Origin: Nitzschia sp. DOCU1
Lineage: Eukaryota > Bacillariophyta > Bacillariophyceae > Bacillariales > Bacillariaceae
NCBI GenBank assembly: GCA_951394045.1
Contig: OX595991.1
Span: forward strand, 1,984,001 to 2,048,000
Reading direction: 5' to 3'
DNA length: 64,000 nucleotides
A model generated the notes under the pieces. That model was not told the origin of the DNA and did no database searches. It was given only the letters and a program-made list of their open reading frames with translations. Numbering within the stretch: the stretch's first letter is position 1; every line of letters starts with the position of its first letter. Positions 21,446-31,597 of this stretch are shown here, in pieces. The position numbers and the translations under genes are program-made.

Positions 21446-22216
21446 ATGAAGGAATATTACCCTTATTGGCATGAAGCAACCATTGCTCAGCTCCTTGTAC
21501 GGGGGGCCATGGAAAAGGATGCAGATGAAGAAGGGGATTTCTATCGCCTGACAGCTAATGCTTGGGCTGAAAGCAAGAGAGCCATTGAAAATGTGTACCG
21601 ATGTAAGTATATCGTGAGAATTATTCATTGTTGAATCTTCTTGTTGCTCATATATGTGTGTTTCTTTACAGCTGGATACAAGATTGTTGGGGATGAGCAT
21701 GAGTTTATCCTTCGCCGCTCTACCCGAGAGCTTAAAGAGCGCAGATTCTTCAGGTGTGAATTGCATGGTTGTCCAGCCTCGCAGTGGTTTGACAACCCAA
21801 CCACCCCTTTTGAAGAACGCTTGAAGGTGCCCAACAACATTAATCTTGAGGTTTGGGATACTGTGGCTATTCCAGGCTTGGACAAGAACTCCAAGATTTG
21901 TGGTCTTGACGAGAAGGTGCGAATCATGATTGCACGTCCTTCACCGCCATCTGAAGACAGTCATGATATTGTCTTTCATCCTCGATTGGGCGTTTGGTAC
22001 AATGCTCACCAAGTTGGTTATGCCTTGGTGGTGGCAAATGGAAGTGAAGGTCCTGATGGTGCGCCCGTAATGGGAGATGAAGTTGAAGGTGTGAAAGAGG
22101 AAAACGAGGACGATGACGATAAGACTGCACAAATTACTACTACCTGTGATGATGGCCATGAGGTAGGCACGAAGGAAGAAAATGCTCCTTTCATGGAGTG
22201 GGAAATGAGGGTGTGA
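21446..22216 (+). CDS. two-exon gene divergent from the MULE transposase, function unknown
   Basis: Exon 1 21446-21602 and exon 2 21672-22216, joined at GTAAGT...TTTACAG, encode 233 aa; the junction completes a Ser codon. The N-terminal part is Tyr/Trp-rich, then FFRCELHGCPASQWF gives a Cys pair, and the C-terminal ~50 residues are very acidic (EENEDDDD). No recognised family. Its position, transcribed divergently from the transposase with a short shared promoter region, fits an accessory gene of the same element, but this is inference. Confidence 0.55.
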
Positions 22217-22730
22217 TGGGTAATGCTGGGAAAGGCGTGGCATAAAAAGGTGTGAAAAATGCAAGTTTGGAGGTGATTTGGGTAGGCAGGAGAGGCGAAT
22301 CGATGCTGAAAAATTGATGGGTGGTTGGGTCGTATTTGAGTCATGCCAGTTGGTAACGGCACGCGTTCGAATCACGGACAGTGTCTTTTTTTGTTTGTGT
22401 CTTGTCGGTGTCTTAGTGACTAGAGAATACGTTAAATAGCTTACAGGTTGGATGACCGTCTTTTTAGAGTTGGATATCCTAGGGGTGCGAGGGGGAGACG
22501 GCGCGCGCGCCCGCGCACCCGAGGAGTTGACGAGGGGATGCGCTACAAGAGAGACGAGAGTGAGAAACCTGCTGCCAACCGAGCTAAAAGCGTCGTCGCC
22601 ATCCATCAAATACAGCGTATTGGTTCAGAGCTACCAATTTGATCCTCCCTACTTTGTTGTCCCAAAACAACACTTTTCGGAATAGACAGAAGTTCAGCAT
22701 CAGACAGCGCGTGGATTATATGGGCAAAAA
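22217..22730. other. intergenic upstream of eIF2B gamma
   Basis: No gene supported. Contains an alternating GC tract (GCGCGCGCGCCCGCGC) near 22500. The open frames on both strands have no features. Confidence 0.5.
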
Positions 22731-24281
22731 ATGACTACAGGCACTCCGTCGTTCTTCAAGACCCACCCCCGCGTTGCCGCGCTTGTGCTGGCAGGAAGTA
22801 AAGGAAGCCGGCTGTTCCCCATGACATCGTCGGAAATGCCAAAGCACCTACTGCCAATTGCGGGGATTCCTGGTATTCTGCGTCTGTTGGAGGGTCTTGC
22901 CTACGTTCCACAAGTCGTTGTTGCTGTGTCGGCGGAGGATTCCCAGACGGTGCCTTTGCTCCAAGGAGCGCTCGACGCCGACCCATCAAAGAACGACGAG
23001 ACCTCCATGTCCGACAGCATTTTGGCGACAATACCAGTACGGGGTCGATCTCAAACAATAACTATTGTCAAGTTGAGCCCGGAATGTTTCGGTCCAGTTG
23101 ATGCAATTCGAGAGGTCGAAGAGACGAAAATTGTCCATCCTTCCACTCGATTGGTTGTTGTTCCCGGGGATTTAGTCTTTTTGCAAAAGGATGTCAGTCT
23201 TGACGCCTTGCTGCGACCACCATCAGAATCTGACTGCACCATTTTGCTTGTGGACGTTGGAGAAGTTGATGAACACGGCGCTCCTTTGAAGGAATCTGCC
23301 AAGGTACGTGGAAGAGAAACTAGGCCGAACGACCGCTTCGAATGAACATATTAGTAGCTCACAATCGAATCATCCTGGCAGGCCAAGAAAGGAGCACTAT
23401 CTAGGGACGAAGAAGAAATTGAGTATATTGGCCTTTCGTATCCGTTGTCATCGACCACATTAAGTGACGCGTCACCACAGCCATCTTCTCTGCCTCGAGT
23501 CGTGTTGAAGCAATCGAAATTAGATGTCGAGGCCGATGAGGACATGACGGGATCGACGGCGAAACTACAGGTCCCGAAGGCTCGCCTGCGTCACGGGAAA
23601 TTCGTCGTCAAAACATCGTGGAACGACGTTCATGTCTACTCGTTGCCACCTTGGATCAGGGAATTGTTACTCTCAAGGAAGGGGCTTGCGTCCCTCCAAG
23701 AAGATTTGTTACCTTTGCTGATCTCGAGGCAATTTCTGGGAAAGAAGGCGACTTTTGGAACTAGTGTCGATCAGAAGGAGAAAGGCGAGGAGAAAGAAAA
23801 CGTCAATCAAAGCTTTGCTAACGACGAAGAACCATACTCTGTATCTGCCCAGGTGCTGCCATCTGGAACAGTATTGAGAGCCAACACCATAGCTTCGTTT
23901 CATTACGCTTGTCGGGAGACCGTTGCCAACGGTGCAACGCTCACCATGCCGAACGATGCCAAATGGAATGGGCATTTTCAGACCGTGGTTCTCAAGGATT
24001 CGACGCTTGGCGCCAAGATTAACATGAAGTCTAGCGTGGTTGGCCAGGGGTGCCAACTTGGGGCGAAATGTCGATTGAACAACGTTGTCATCATGGACAA
24101 CGTTACCATCGGTGAGAACTGCGCCCTGCAAAATACGTTGATTGGGCCAGGAGCCACACTGGGCAACAACTGCAGCCTGAACGACTGTCAGGTTGGACCG
24201 GGAAAAGAAATTCCATCTGGGACCAAGGAGAAGGGCGAGTCCTTCGTGGTAGGAGATGCCATGGCCGAAAACTTGTTATAG
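22731..24281 (+). CDS. EIF2B3: translation initiation factor eIF2B, gamma subunit
   Basis: Exon 1 22731-23303, intron GTACGT...CCTGGCAG, exon 2 23382-24281; 490 aa, close to the usual length. eIF2B is the guanine-nucleotide exchange factor for eIF2; gamma is one of the catalytic-subcomplex scaffolds. N-terminal nucleotidyltransferase-like domain: AALVLAGSKGSRLFPMTS and MPKHLLPIAGIPGI (degenerate pyrophosphorylase signature), then VVVPGDL. C-terminal left-handed beta-helix (residues ~375-470) with hexapeptide-type repeats such as SSVVGQGCQLGAK, NNVVIMDNVTIGENC, NTLIGPGATLG. Gamma is preferred over epsilon because there is no C-terminal W2 domain and the protein stops soon after the beta-helix. 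An acidic/KE-rich insertion lies between the domains. Confidence 0.87.
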
Positions 24282-24661
24282 GGCCGCTGCCAGGTACAGT
24301 CGATATGGGGCTGGTGCCCGACATAACCTATGGTCCTTTTCTGCTAGTGAGCTTTTAGTTTTGCCAGCATAATTTCAAACACTTTGACACCAAGTAATCC
24401 AAAGTCAACCAACAAAGGTACGATCATCTCGAAGAAACCCTAAAACGATTCACTTAGATTTCCAACAGCAGTTGTTTGTTCCGAACTCTATACAAGTAGT
24501 GGCCATAGCACTGGGTCGATCGAAGGCATGCTACAGTCTTCGAGGGAGCCGACCTGGCAAGCAGGACCTTTGTCCAATCCACCCCAAGGGATGAATGCGA
24601 TTGCTTTCTTATGTTACATGTGTGGCTCTAGAGATTATTAAAAATAATACATCAGCTTAGC
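24282..24661. other. convergent intergenic region
   Basis: Shared 3' region between eIF2B gamma (+) and petC (-). AT-rich near 24620-24660; no gene. Confidence 0.5.
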
Positions 24662-25398
24662 TTAGTTCCACCATCCCTTGCTGCCAGTGCGGAAGTCATC
24701 CTCGGTCCATGGGGAGAAAAGGATCTTGCCATCTTCCGCAACATCGACGTGGGCGAGAGCAAGTGGAAGAGGGGCAGGTCCACGAACGACGTGGCCATCA
24801 GGGGCGTATTGAGATCCGTGGCATGGGCACATGAACTTGTTGTTGGCAGCAGACCATGGGACGACGCATCCCAAGTGGGTGCACACTAGGAGTAACAAGA
24901 AGTGCAAACCAACGCTTGTGTGAGTTCACTCATAGAGGCAATCAGTCACTAACAAAAACAGACAAATTTTCCATAAAACTACTCACCAGCATTCAAACCG
25001 TACGATTCAAGAGTCTTGTCGCCCTTGATGATCAAGTAGGTGGCATCTCCCTTCAAACCCTGGGCCAAAGAGTGGTCACCTGCTCCCTTGGACTCGATGT
25101 AAGCTTGAGCGAAGATGTCGTTACCGAGGGCATCCTTAGCGGGAATACCACCGGAACCACCTCCGGAACCCGGGGGGACGAAGAATGCAATGTACGGGAT
25201 ACCGATGGCTCCAACAGTAACAGCACCGGATCCAACCAAGATCAAGTTCATCAAGAATCGACGTTCCTCATCGATGTAATATTCTCCCTCAGCAGCCATG
25301 TTCGTGGAGACGAGAGAGCGAGACGCAACCTTGGCAGGAGCGAAAGCGGTGGCCGAACCGGCCGCAACAAGGGCAGTGACGAGCGACAAGAGCTTCAT
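24662..25398 (-). CDS. petC: plastid cytochrome b6f Rieske iron-sulfur protein
   Basis: Exon 1 25398-24987 and exon 2 24885-24662 (minus strand), intron GTGAGT...TCCTAG; 211 aa. It carries electrons from plastoquinol to cytochrome f. Residues 1-20 are a signal peptide ([19 protein letters not shown]) with the AFAP-type motif that directs diatom proteins through the four-membrane plastid envelope; a short transit peptide follows. One membrane anchor lies at ~50-72 ([20 protein letters not shown]), then a Gly-rich hinge (GSGGGSGG). The two iron-sulfur motifs are CTHLGC and CPCHGS, with Cys and His ligands intact. The intron falls directly before the first cluster motif, so exon 2 alone encodes the cluster. 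Confidence 0.96.
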
Positions 25399-26360
25399 GA
25401 TTGTACGTTTTTATGAAAGCGACGCAAAGTGAGCGAAACGTAGAGGATATCCCATTGCGAGAAGCTAAAAAGCGATAGGAGGCCTCGGACGACGGCCATT
25501 GCACCACGTACGTAATTGCGGTTCCTTTCATTCGTCACCGTGGCCTTTCTTCCATGCGTTGAAATCTACGGTTTTTGGTAAGGAAGTTGAACTCGCTCCG
25601 CCGATCCATCTGTGACGTGGGTGGCTGCGAGGGGACATAGGGCCGAACCAGCGACAAACTCGCGAAAGCGTTCGAGGGTTCGCACGATATCCTCCACTCT
25701 GACAGATGCTTATGTATCATGATATCTTAGTTAAGTGATGAGCAGCGTATGTAGTCTATTATCCTGATGTGGATATGTCTTGTGCGATCTGGCGAAAGCA
25801 CATGATAAAGCACATGTAAGACATAGTTACATAAGTCAATATATTTTTCAAGAACGTATAGATTCATGTAAATTCCCTCTTATTTACAAGAAAGCCATTT
25901 GAACGGAAGCTTCCCCACATGAAATAAATTCCATATCGCGCGCGCGTGTTCTTTGGAACTCGTAGAAATCTAGGTGAAATATGTACAGACGGAGCTCAGC
26001 GTGCGCATAAGAAAGATATGTTATACAAGCTTAATGCGATCATAGATTTCAAATTCTGAGTTGCTTAGTGATTTCAAATAGCCGTTGCAAGCCCTTCGGA
26101 ATCCAGACGTCCTAAATACCATAATCGAAGGGTAGCAACAAGGCCCTTATCACGGAAAACGGATGAAAGATTATATTGATCCATGAATACATAGATTAGA
26201 TGATTACTATGGCGGCCTTGATTTAGGTTTCCCCATAGTGTTCAATGCGATTTCGTAAGCAACGGCCACTCTCGCAGAAGAGCTCGGGTGCTGGTGGTGG
26301 ACCGCAAATAAGTTAGTAATTCTTATTGCATTTCAATCGATCTCATCAAGTAGTTCCACG
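25399..26360. other. intergenic between petC and the His/Pro-rich gene
   Basis: About 960 bases with divergent genes on either side (petC leftward, next gene rightward), so promoters for both should lie here. A CGCGCGCG tract is at ~25937. No gene seen. Confidence 0.5.
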
Positions 26361-28424
26361 ATGCCGCAGCCTTGGTATGGTCAACATGGACCGGCGGCAA
26401 CTCCCGGTCATCACCCTCAAGCACAAGGATCAGGGATGCACCATCATCGCTATCATCATGGTGGGCCAGGGCAACCTGGACCGTCTGGGGCTAGTTATGT
26501 CGCCCATCGCAGTTCCCCGACTATAAGTCGCCCTCCTTCTTCCGCCTCGACCTCGTCCAATGGGTCCTATCCTGTTGTATCGGGTCCTGTTCCTCCATCT
26601 CAAGGACATAACTCCGCTCCCATCCATCATTCTCAGGGTCATCCGATGTTCATGGCGGGTGGTCCTCACCAGCCTCAGGGGGGTCATCAGGGACACGACC
26701 ATCATTCCGGAATGCACCATCACATGCCAGCTGCAAGATACCCTATGCCGCCTAGAAATGGAGGACACATTGCTCCTGGTAATCATATGCCTATGAGATC
26801 GCACCATGCTGCCCCGCCTCCCACTCACAGTCAGCCACTTCGTCAGCTCTCTGGTGACAACGCAAACGCCCCACCGATGCGGGAACAGCACTACGGAGAG
26901 CCCCCAAATGTTCACTCTCAATACGGTGGCCCTGTCAAGCCCCCTGGGCCGGGCTCAATGTCTAGCTCTGCTGGAAATACTCAAATGCATCATCCAGTGC
27001 CCTATCGACACCATTCGAACAGAATGCATGGGGTTTCTGGACCAGCACATGGGGAACATTACCAGCAACATCATTACCACCATCAGGGTTACCAGCACCA
27101 CAATCCAGGCCACCGAAATAGCTATCCTCCTGCGCCGTATTACCAGGGAATGGATTCCCAGCAGTATCACGAAGCCAAGTATAAGCATTATCAAAGACCG
27201 ATGTATGAGTCTCCTGAAACTGTGCTTGATCACTCTTCCATGAGCCGGTCGCCATCGCCCCCACCTGCGCCACCGTCATCTCAAACCAAGCTGTCTGGTC
27301 TTGATGATTCAGCAAGGAATGCCATTGCATCTCCTCCCGTTGGACTGGCAGAACGACGTGCATCAGGTGTTGGTGCAAGGGCCGATTCTGCTCAAGAAAC
27401 CGCAGGAAATGCACAGCAGTCGGGGCCCACCGCCAAGGAAAACTCCAAGCCAAGCCCCTCAGGCCCAAAGAAGAACGAAGACGATGATGCTGCATCGATA
27501 CTGTTACAACTAAGTGGCGTTCCTTCTCAACCTGACCAAGAAGGCGACGACGCAACCAACGAAGGTCGTCCCATGAGCGCTGTGCACACAGTGAATCGTG
27601 GCCCTATGGCTTCGCAATCCACGGCTGGACTGCTCAAGCCGATTGAGGCCTCCTCTTCGATGGACGACGATGCTACTATTGCAACCGTAGAAGGAACAGA
27701 CTATGCCCCTGACTTGACCAGTGAGCCGTCTGCCGACAGCACCGACCACGCTGAATCTGACTTCCCCGCGCCCATTCCAGAGAACTACCCGACACGGCTG
27801 GCTCTCAAGTATGACGACACAAAGCTTAACTCATTACACTGCTTCCTACGTTCTGAGCTGCTGGAGATCTTTGTGGTCCAGAAGTCATCCCACAAGTCTC
27901 CCACGCATTCTCCCGGGTCCTCGGTGGGACGTGTGGGGTTGCGCTGTGTGCACTGCGCAATTAACAAGAAGAAGGAAAACAGGGATGAAGCTCCTATGGC
28001 TGTTTTCTATCCTAAATCCATTGCAGAGATCTACCGCCTCGTCACTTCGTGGCAACGATGCCACCTGCGAAAGTGCCGAAACTTGCCACCTGCTGTTCGG
28101 GCAAAGTGGCAAAGTTTGCGAGACAGTGACAAGTCGAGGGGAAAGACACACTATTGGATTACATCTGCCAAGGAAATCGGCCTGTTAGATTGTCGGTCTA
28201 GAGCCGGGGGGATCCGGTTCGGGCCCAACACCAAGGGGAACGAGGGTGCCAAGGATTCTACCCCAGCGCCTTCTGATCCGGTCCCAGCCGAGGAAGTTTC
28301 ATCCGAAAGAGAAGAAGAAGAAAAGGTGGAAGCAACCACCAGCAGCATGCCATCTGAGGAGCCAGCTGCAGAGATCATGGATGTACATACCGCTATGAAG
28401 GAGTCAGGGGATGTCGGGGCTTAA
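26361..28424 (+). CDS. His/Pro/Gln-rich protein with diatom-type C-terminal zinc domain
   Basis: Single exon, 687 aa. Residues 1-300 are low complexity, rich in His, Pro, Gly, Gln and Ser. Residues ~300-475 are acidic/Ser-rich linker. The conserved part is ~475-625: PTRLALKYDD...LHCFLRSELLEIFV, GRVGLRCVHC, MAVFYPKSIAEIYRLVTSWQRCHLRKC, and KTHYWITSAKEIGLLD. The CVHC pair and HLRKC could bind zinc. From memory this domain is very common in diatom genomes and uncharacterised; a nuclear or DNA-binding role would be a guess. A nearly neutral C-terminal tail follows. No introns. Confidence 0.75.
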   Translation: MPQPWYGQHGPAATPGHHPQAQGSGMHHHRYHHGGPGQPGPSGASYVAHRSSPTISRPPSSASTSSNGSYPVVSGPVPPSQGHNSAPIHHSQGHPMFMAGGPHQPQGGHQGHDHHSGMHHHMPAARYPMPPRNGGHIAPGNHMPMRSHHAAPPPTHSQPLRQLSGDNANAPPMREQHYGEPPNVHSQYGGPVKPPGPGSMSSSAGNTQMHHPVPYRHHSNRMHGVSGPAHGEHYQQHHYHHQGYQHHNPGHRNSYPPAPYYQGMDSQQYHEAKYKHYQRPMYESPETVLDHSSMSRSPSPPPAPPSSQTKLSGLDDSARNAIASPPVGLAERRASGVGARADSAQETAGNAQQSGPTAKENSKPSPSGPKKNEDDDAASILLQLSGVPSQPDQEGDDATNEGRPMSAVHTVNRGPMASQSTAGLLKPIEASSSMDDDATIATVEGTDYAPDLTSEPSADSTDHAESDFPAPIPENYPTRLALKYDDTKLNSLHCFLRSELLEIFVVQKSSHKSPTHSPGSSVGRVGLRCVHCAINKKKENRDEAPMAVFYPKSIAEIYRLVTSWQRCHLRKCRNLPPAVRAKWQSLRDSDKSRGKTHYWITSAKEIGLLDCRSRAGGIRFGPNTKGNEGAKDSTPAPSDPVPAEEVSSEREEEEKVEATTSSMPSEEPAAEIMDVHTAMKESGDVGA

Positions 28425-28747
28425 ATCAAATCAATTTTGTGTTTAAAATTGACGAGTAAAGTCTCAAGACTATCACAAGCTCTTAGAAACATCATTTGTT
28501 ATCTTTCATATGAGACGAAGGCGAGCTGTACGCCGGGGTTCATGTCCATCGGACGCTGCCAGATCTATTAAAATAGTCGGGGGGGGGGGGGGGTCCGTAT
28601 CGGTAGGATGTGGTCGTCCATCTGAGCAGGTGGATCCAAGGCATGAATCCCTTTCCGACTACTGTAATGCCGGCATAGTGCATTTCATCATATCATACTT
28701 GGTAGACGAAACATACAGACAGTCGCATTTCGAGAAAAAGTTGCTAT
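28425..28747. other. convergent intergenic region with a poly-G run
   Basis: Holds an uninterrupted G run at about 28579-28594, a likely slippage or sequencing-error spot. No gene. Confidence 0.6.
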
Positions 28748-29943
28748 CTAAGAATCTTCTTGTTCTTTAGTCAACTCCATCAAAGCCGCACACTTGCCTT
28801 GCAGCACCCGAAGAGCTTCCGCCACTAGAACCCCGGGTTTCTGCATGCCGACGCTTTCTACCGAAAAGATGAAGTGATTGGGAATTCTTGTCATCTTGAC
28901 TGCCTTGGCCAGTGTTGGGCTGCGCATGTAGTTTCTCGACATGGTGCAAGCATATGGGTTGCAAACTTTCGCTTCAACGCGTTTCCCCGGGACCTCTGAC
29001 GGCACAAGTTCAAAAACACCAGGCTCATACAAGTGGACTAACTCTTCAGCATCTTCATCAAAGACCGGCTCGAGCAGTTCCACTTCGGTATGCAGTCGAT
29101 AGCAAGCCGTTGCGACTGGCGAAAATTTTGCATGGTCGCGCCCGATGCCCACTCGTCCGTGTGCCTCCAACTCGATTTCTTGACCAGGCCGTAACTTTGC
29201 GAGGAGAATATTGTCATGTACTGGCCGGATTCCCTCTGGAAACATCTGCTCTTGATCGCCTTGGGGCACCCATACCAAATCTCTCGAATATACATGCTTG
29301 GTGTAGGGCCTTCCAGGAGTCTCAATTGCTTCTTTCTGCGCTGCCGCTAGGGCTGCTCTATCCAAGTCAGAGCTTTCTAACACACCGGGATCGATTTCCA
29401 TCACATTGTCACCTAAATCATTGCTAGATCCTTTCGCAGGACCCTTGTCGCAAGTAACTTTCATTTGAAAGACGACCGTATTTCGATCCGTCGCCTCCTC
29501 TCCTTCCTCCATTGGCTCAAATAGACGCGCATCCACATTCAGTGGCACCAACCCCAAACGGTGCGCTAGCACCTCATCATGAATCAAGGATGTGTTGTTC
29601 CACATGTACACATATTCCAAAGCGACCGTCGAGACCTCGGCCAACAGAATTCTCCGCAGAGCGTTTGCAAAAGATGTATCGCATCCGATCAACTCAAACA
29701 CTAATTCATCTCCCTCATTTTGCAAAATTTTCAAATCAAAGCCATCACTACAGTACAAGGCGCAGCACACTTATCAGATTACTTGTCGATGAATCACCCA
29801 TCCTTTCTCACGCCTACTTACCGGAATCGCTTCAGAAATTCTTCGCCATCTTTTGGTGTCGGAAGTTCTGCTTTTAGATGCTGGTACTCAAGCCCACTTT
29901 CTTTTACATTGTAGACGCCACTTCGTTCTTTTGTGGCAGTCAT
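28748..29943 (-). CDS. POLR1C: DNA-directed RNA polymerases I and III subunit RPAC1 (AC40)
   Basis: Exon 1 29943-29822, intron GTAAGT...GTACTGTAG, exon 2 29747-28748; 373 aa. The first exon (starting MTATKERSGVYN, ending EEFLKRF-R) is short. RPAC1 is the alpha-like subunit shared by RNA polymerases I and III and pairs with AC19. Recognised by the alpha-family core FELIGCDTSFANALRRILLAEVSTVALEYVYMWNN, then HDEVLAHRLGLVPL, DHAKFSPVATACYR, and the dimerisation region near the C-terminus (NHFIFSVESVG). An acidic insertion (~95-150) is slightly longer than in animals. The residue order and lack of a four-Cys zinc site favour RPAC1 over RPB3. Confidence 0.92.
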
Positions 29944-30444
29944 GGTAACTGAACGTGATTTCCTTCACAAGTCTTTGAGTCTGAAGGAAAAGACAAGACG
30001 GGTTGCAAGCGATCTGAATGTGATGGTCTTGGTAGCTTTCGAAATCCTATGGCGGCAAATTCCCCATTCGCGGATGACGGCCAGACCGAACTACAGCTCG
30101 ACATAGTCGGAGTCACGAGTTGGAGTCACTATGATATTATGAGACTCCGAGACCAAAAAATGCGATCCGAAACGCGCCCATTTCTCTTCGATTTCCCGCC
30201 AAAACGTTTCACTTGCCGATAGGCTTCGCAGCTGTCAAAAAGAGAAAGCTACTATCAATATCAATATTATTTCTTTTTATCGTGGTTGTCTACAAGAGAA
30301 AGCTACTACTAGAGCGAGGGTATCGGTGCCACATTTTCGAAATTCTGTCAATCGGAACAAATGCGTCCATCACTGGTTCTGTCATGACAATCACAATCAA
30401 AAGGATTCTAAAAAACACAGATTCTCTAGATTGATTCATTTTTT
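29944..30444. other. divergent intergenic region
   Basis: Between RPAC1 (-) and the kelch gene (+). A direct repeat AGAGAAAGCTACTA occurs at 30241 and 30296. No gene. Confidence 0.5.
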
Positions 30445-31524
30445 ATGTTGCCCCGCTTCCCAAGCACAATGGCAAGCATAACCATTTCTGTCTTCCTCAC
30501 CAGCATGGTGGTTCCTTCCAAGAAATCATCGTTAGGTGTTGCGGCTGGCTGGTCGTGGTCGAAACTTCCTATGGCGAAGGCACCGAAAGTCTCTGGCCCG
30601 TCGGTGGGAACTCTAAGCAACCAAAAGATTGTATTGTTTGGTGGTCTGACTGGACCCGCCGGATCACCATGCACCGACGAGACGTGGAGGTACCATCCAG
30701 AAAAGGGATGGACGAAGGTGGAAGCCTTGGTGAAACCCCGTGTGCGAATGTATGGAGCAAGTGCAGTACTTGCTGACAAGCTCTATCTGTTTGGTGGGTG
30801 GGATCCTGGAGCGCCAGGAAGTGGTGGCGAATTTCTCGACGACGTCTGGAAACTGGACACTTCCACCAACAAGTGGCGCCAGTTAAATGTCAAGCTGCCC
30901 TTTCCCGTCTCTCGCCACACCGCTTTTACTGTCTCGAAAAAGATGGGAGATGCCATTGTACTTCACACTTTCAAGGGAATAATCGTGTTTCAAGTCGACC
31001 AGGAAGGCTCGCCGAAACTAACTGAACAAGATACGACGGGAAATGATAAAGACAGCCCCAAGGGGTTGAGCATGTGCGCTGTGTCGGCGTTGGGCTAAAC
31101 GAAAATGCTTCTTTTCGGTGGTTCCACACGGACCCAACAAATGTCCCAAGATGCATATGTTTTGGACTGCACGGATTGGCATTGGACAAAGCTATCCAAT
31201 ACAGGTAAAGCTGTGCCTCCGATACTTGCCATTGCTTGCGCCGCGCCATTGGGCGAGGAACAATTCCTCGTCTTTGGCGGGGCTAGCATTGGTCCCACTG
31301 GATACGAAGGAGGGATGGGGCTAATTCCCAAAGATGACACTTGGCATCTGACAGTCAAAGGCAGTGAAGCCGTTTGGGACCTGGTATGTTACAACGAAAA
31401 ACCTGCCGGCCGTGTGGCGGCGTCTCTGTGTCCGACTGGGCCATCGTCTTTCCTGTTGCAAGGCGGATATGACCCCTTGGGAAAGGAGACTTATGAGGAA
31501 CCATGGATTCTAACAAAGGCGTAG
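30445..31524 (+). pseudogene. kelch-repeat protein interrupted by one in-frame stop
   Basis: Two open stretches, 30445-31098 and 31099-31524, are in the same frame and separated only by TAA at 31096-31098. Together they cover ~359 codons of kelch/galactose-oxidase-type beta-propeller: KIVLFGGLTGP, LYLFGGWDPG, DDVWKLDTSTNKW, then after the stop KMLLFGGSTR, DAYVLDCTDWHW, FLVFGGASIG and DDTWHL. The stop falls between blades, at the usual position before a LLFGG strand. No splice signals that would remove it were found. It is a young pseudogene, a readthrough case or a sequence error. An alternative start is the ATG at 30469. Function unknown; kelch propellers usually mediate protein binding. Confidence 0.8.
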
Positions 31525-31597
31525 AAGGCGCATTGTAGATATATTCAAAGCCTATATACGAGCATTCCTTTAAAAGTTGTCTTTGCATTCTCAATTA

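Noticed and set aside
22320..22400. tRNA-like T-loop (GTTCGAATC)
   Set aside because: T-stem pairs at only three of five positions and no acceptor or anticodon stem fits.
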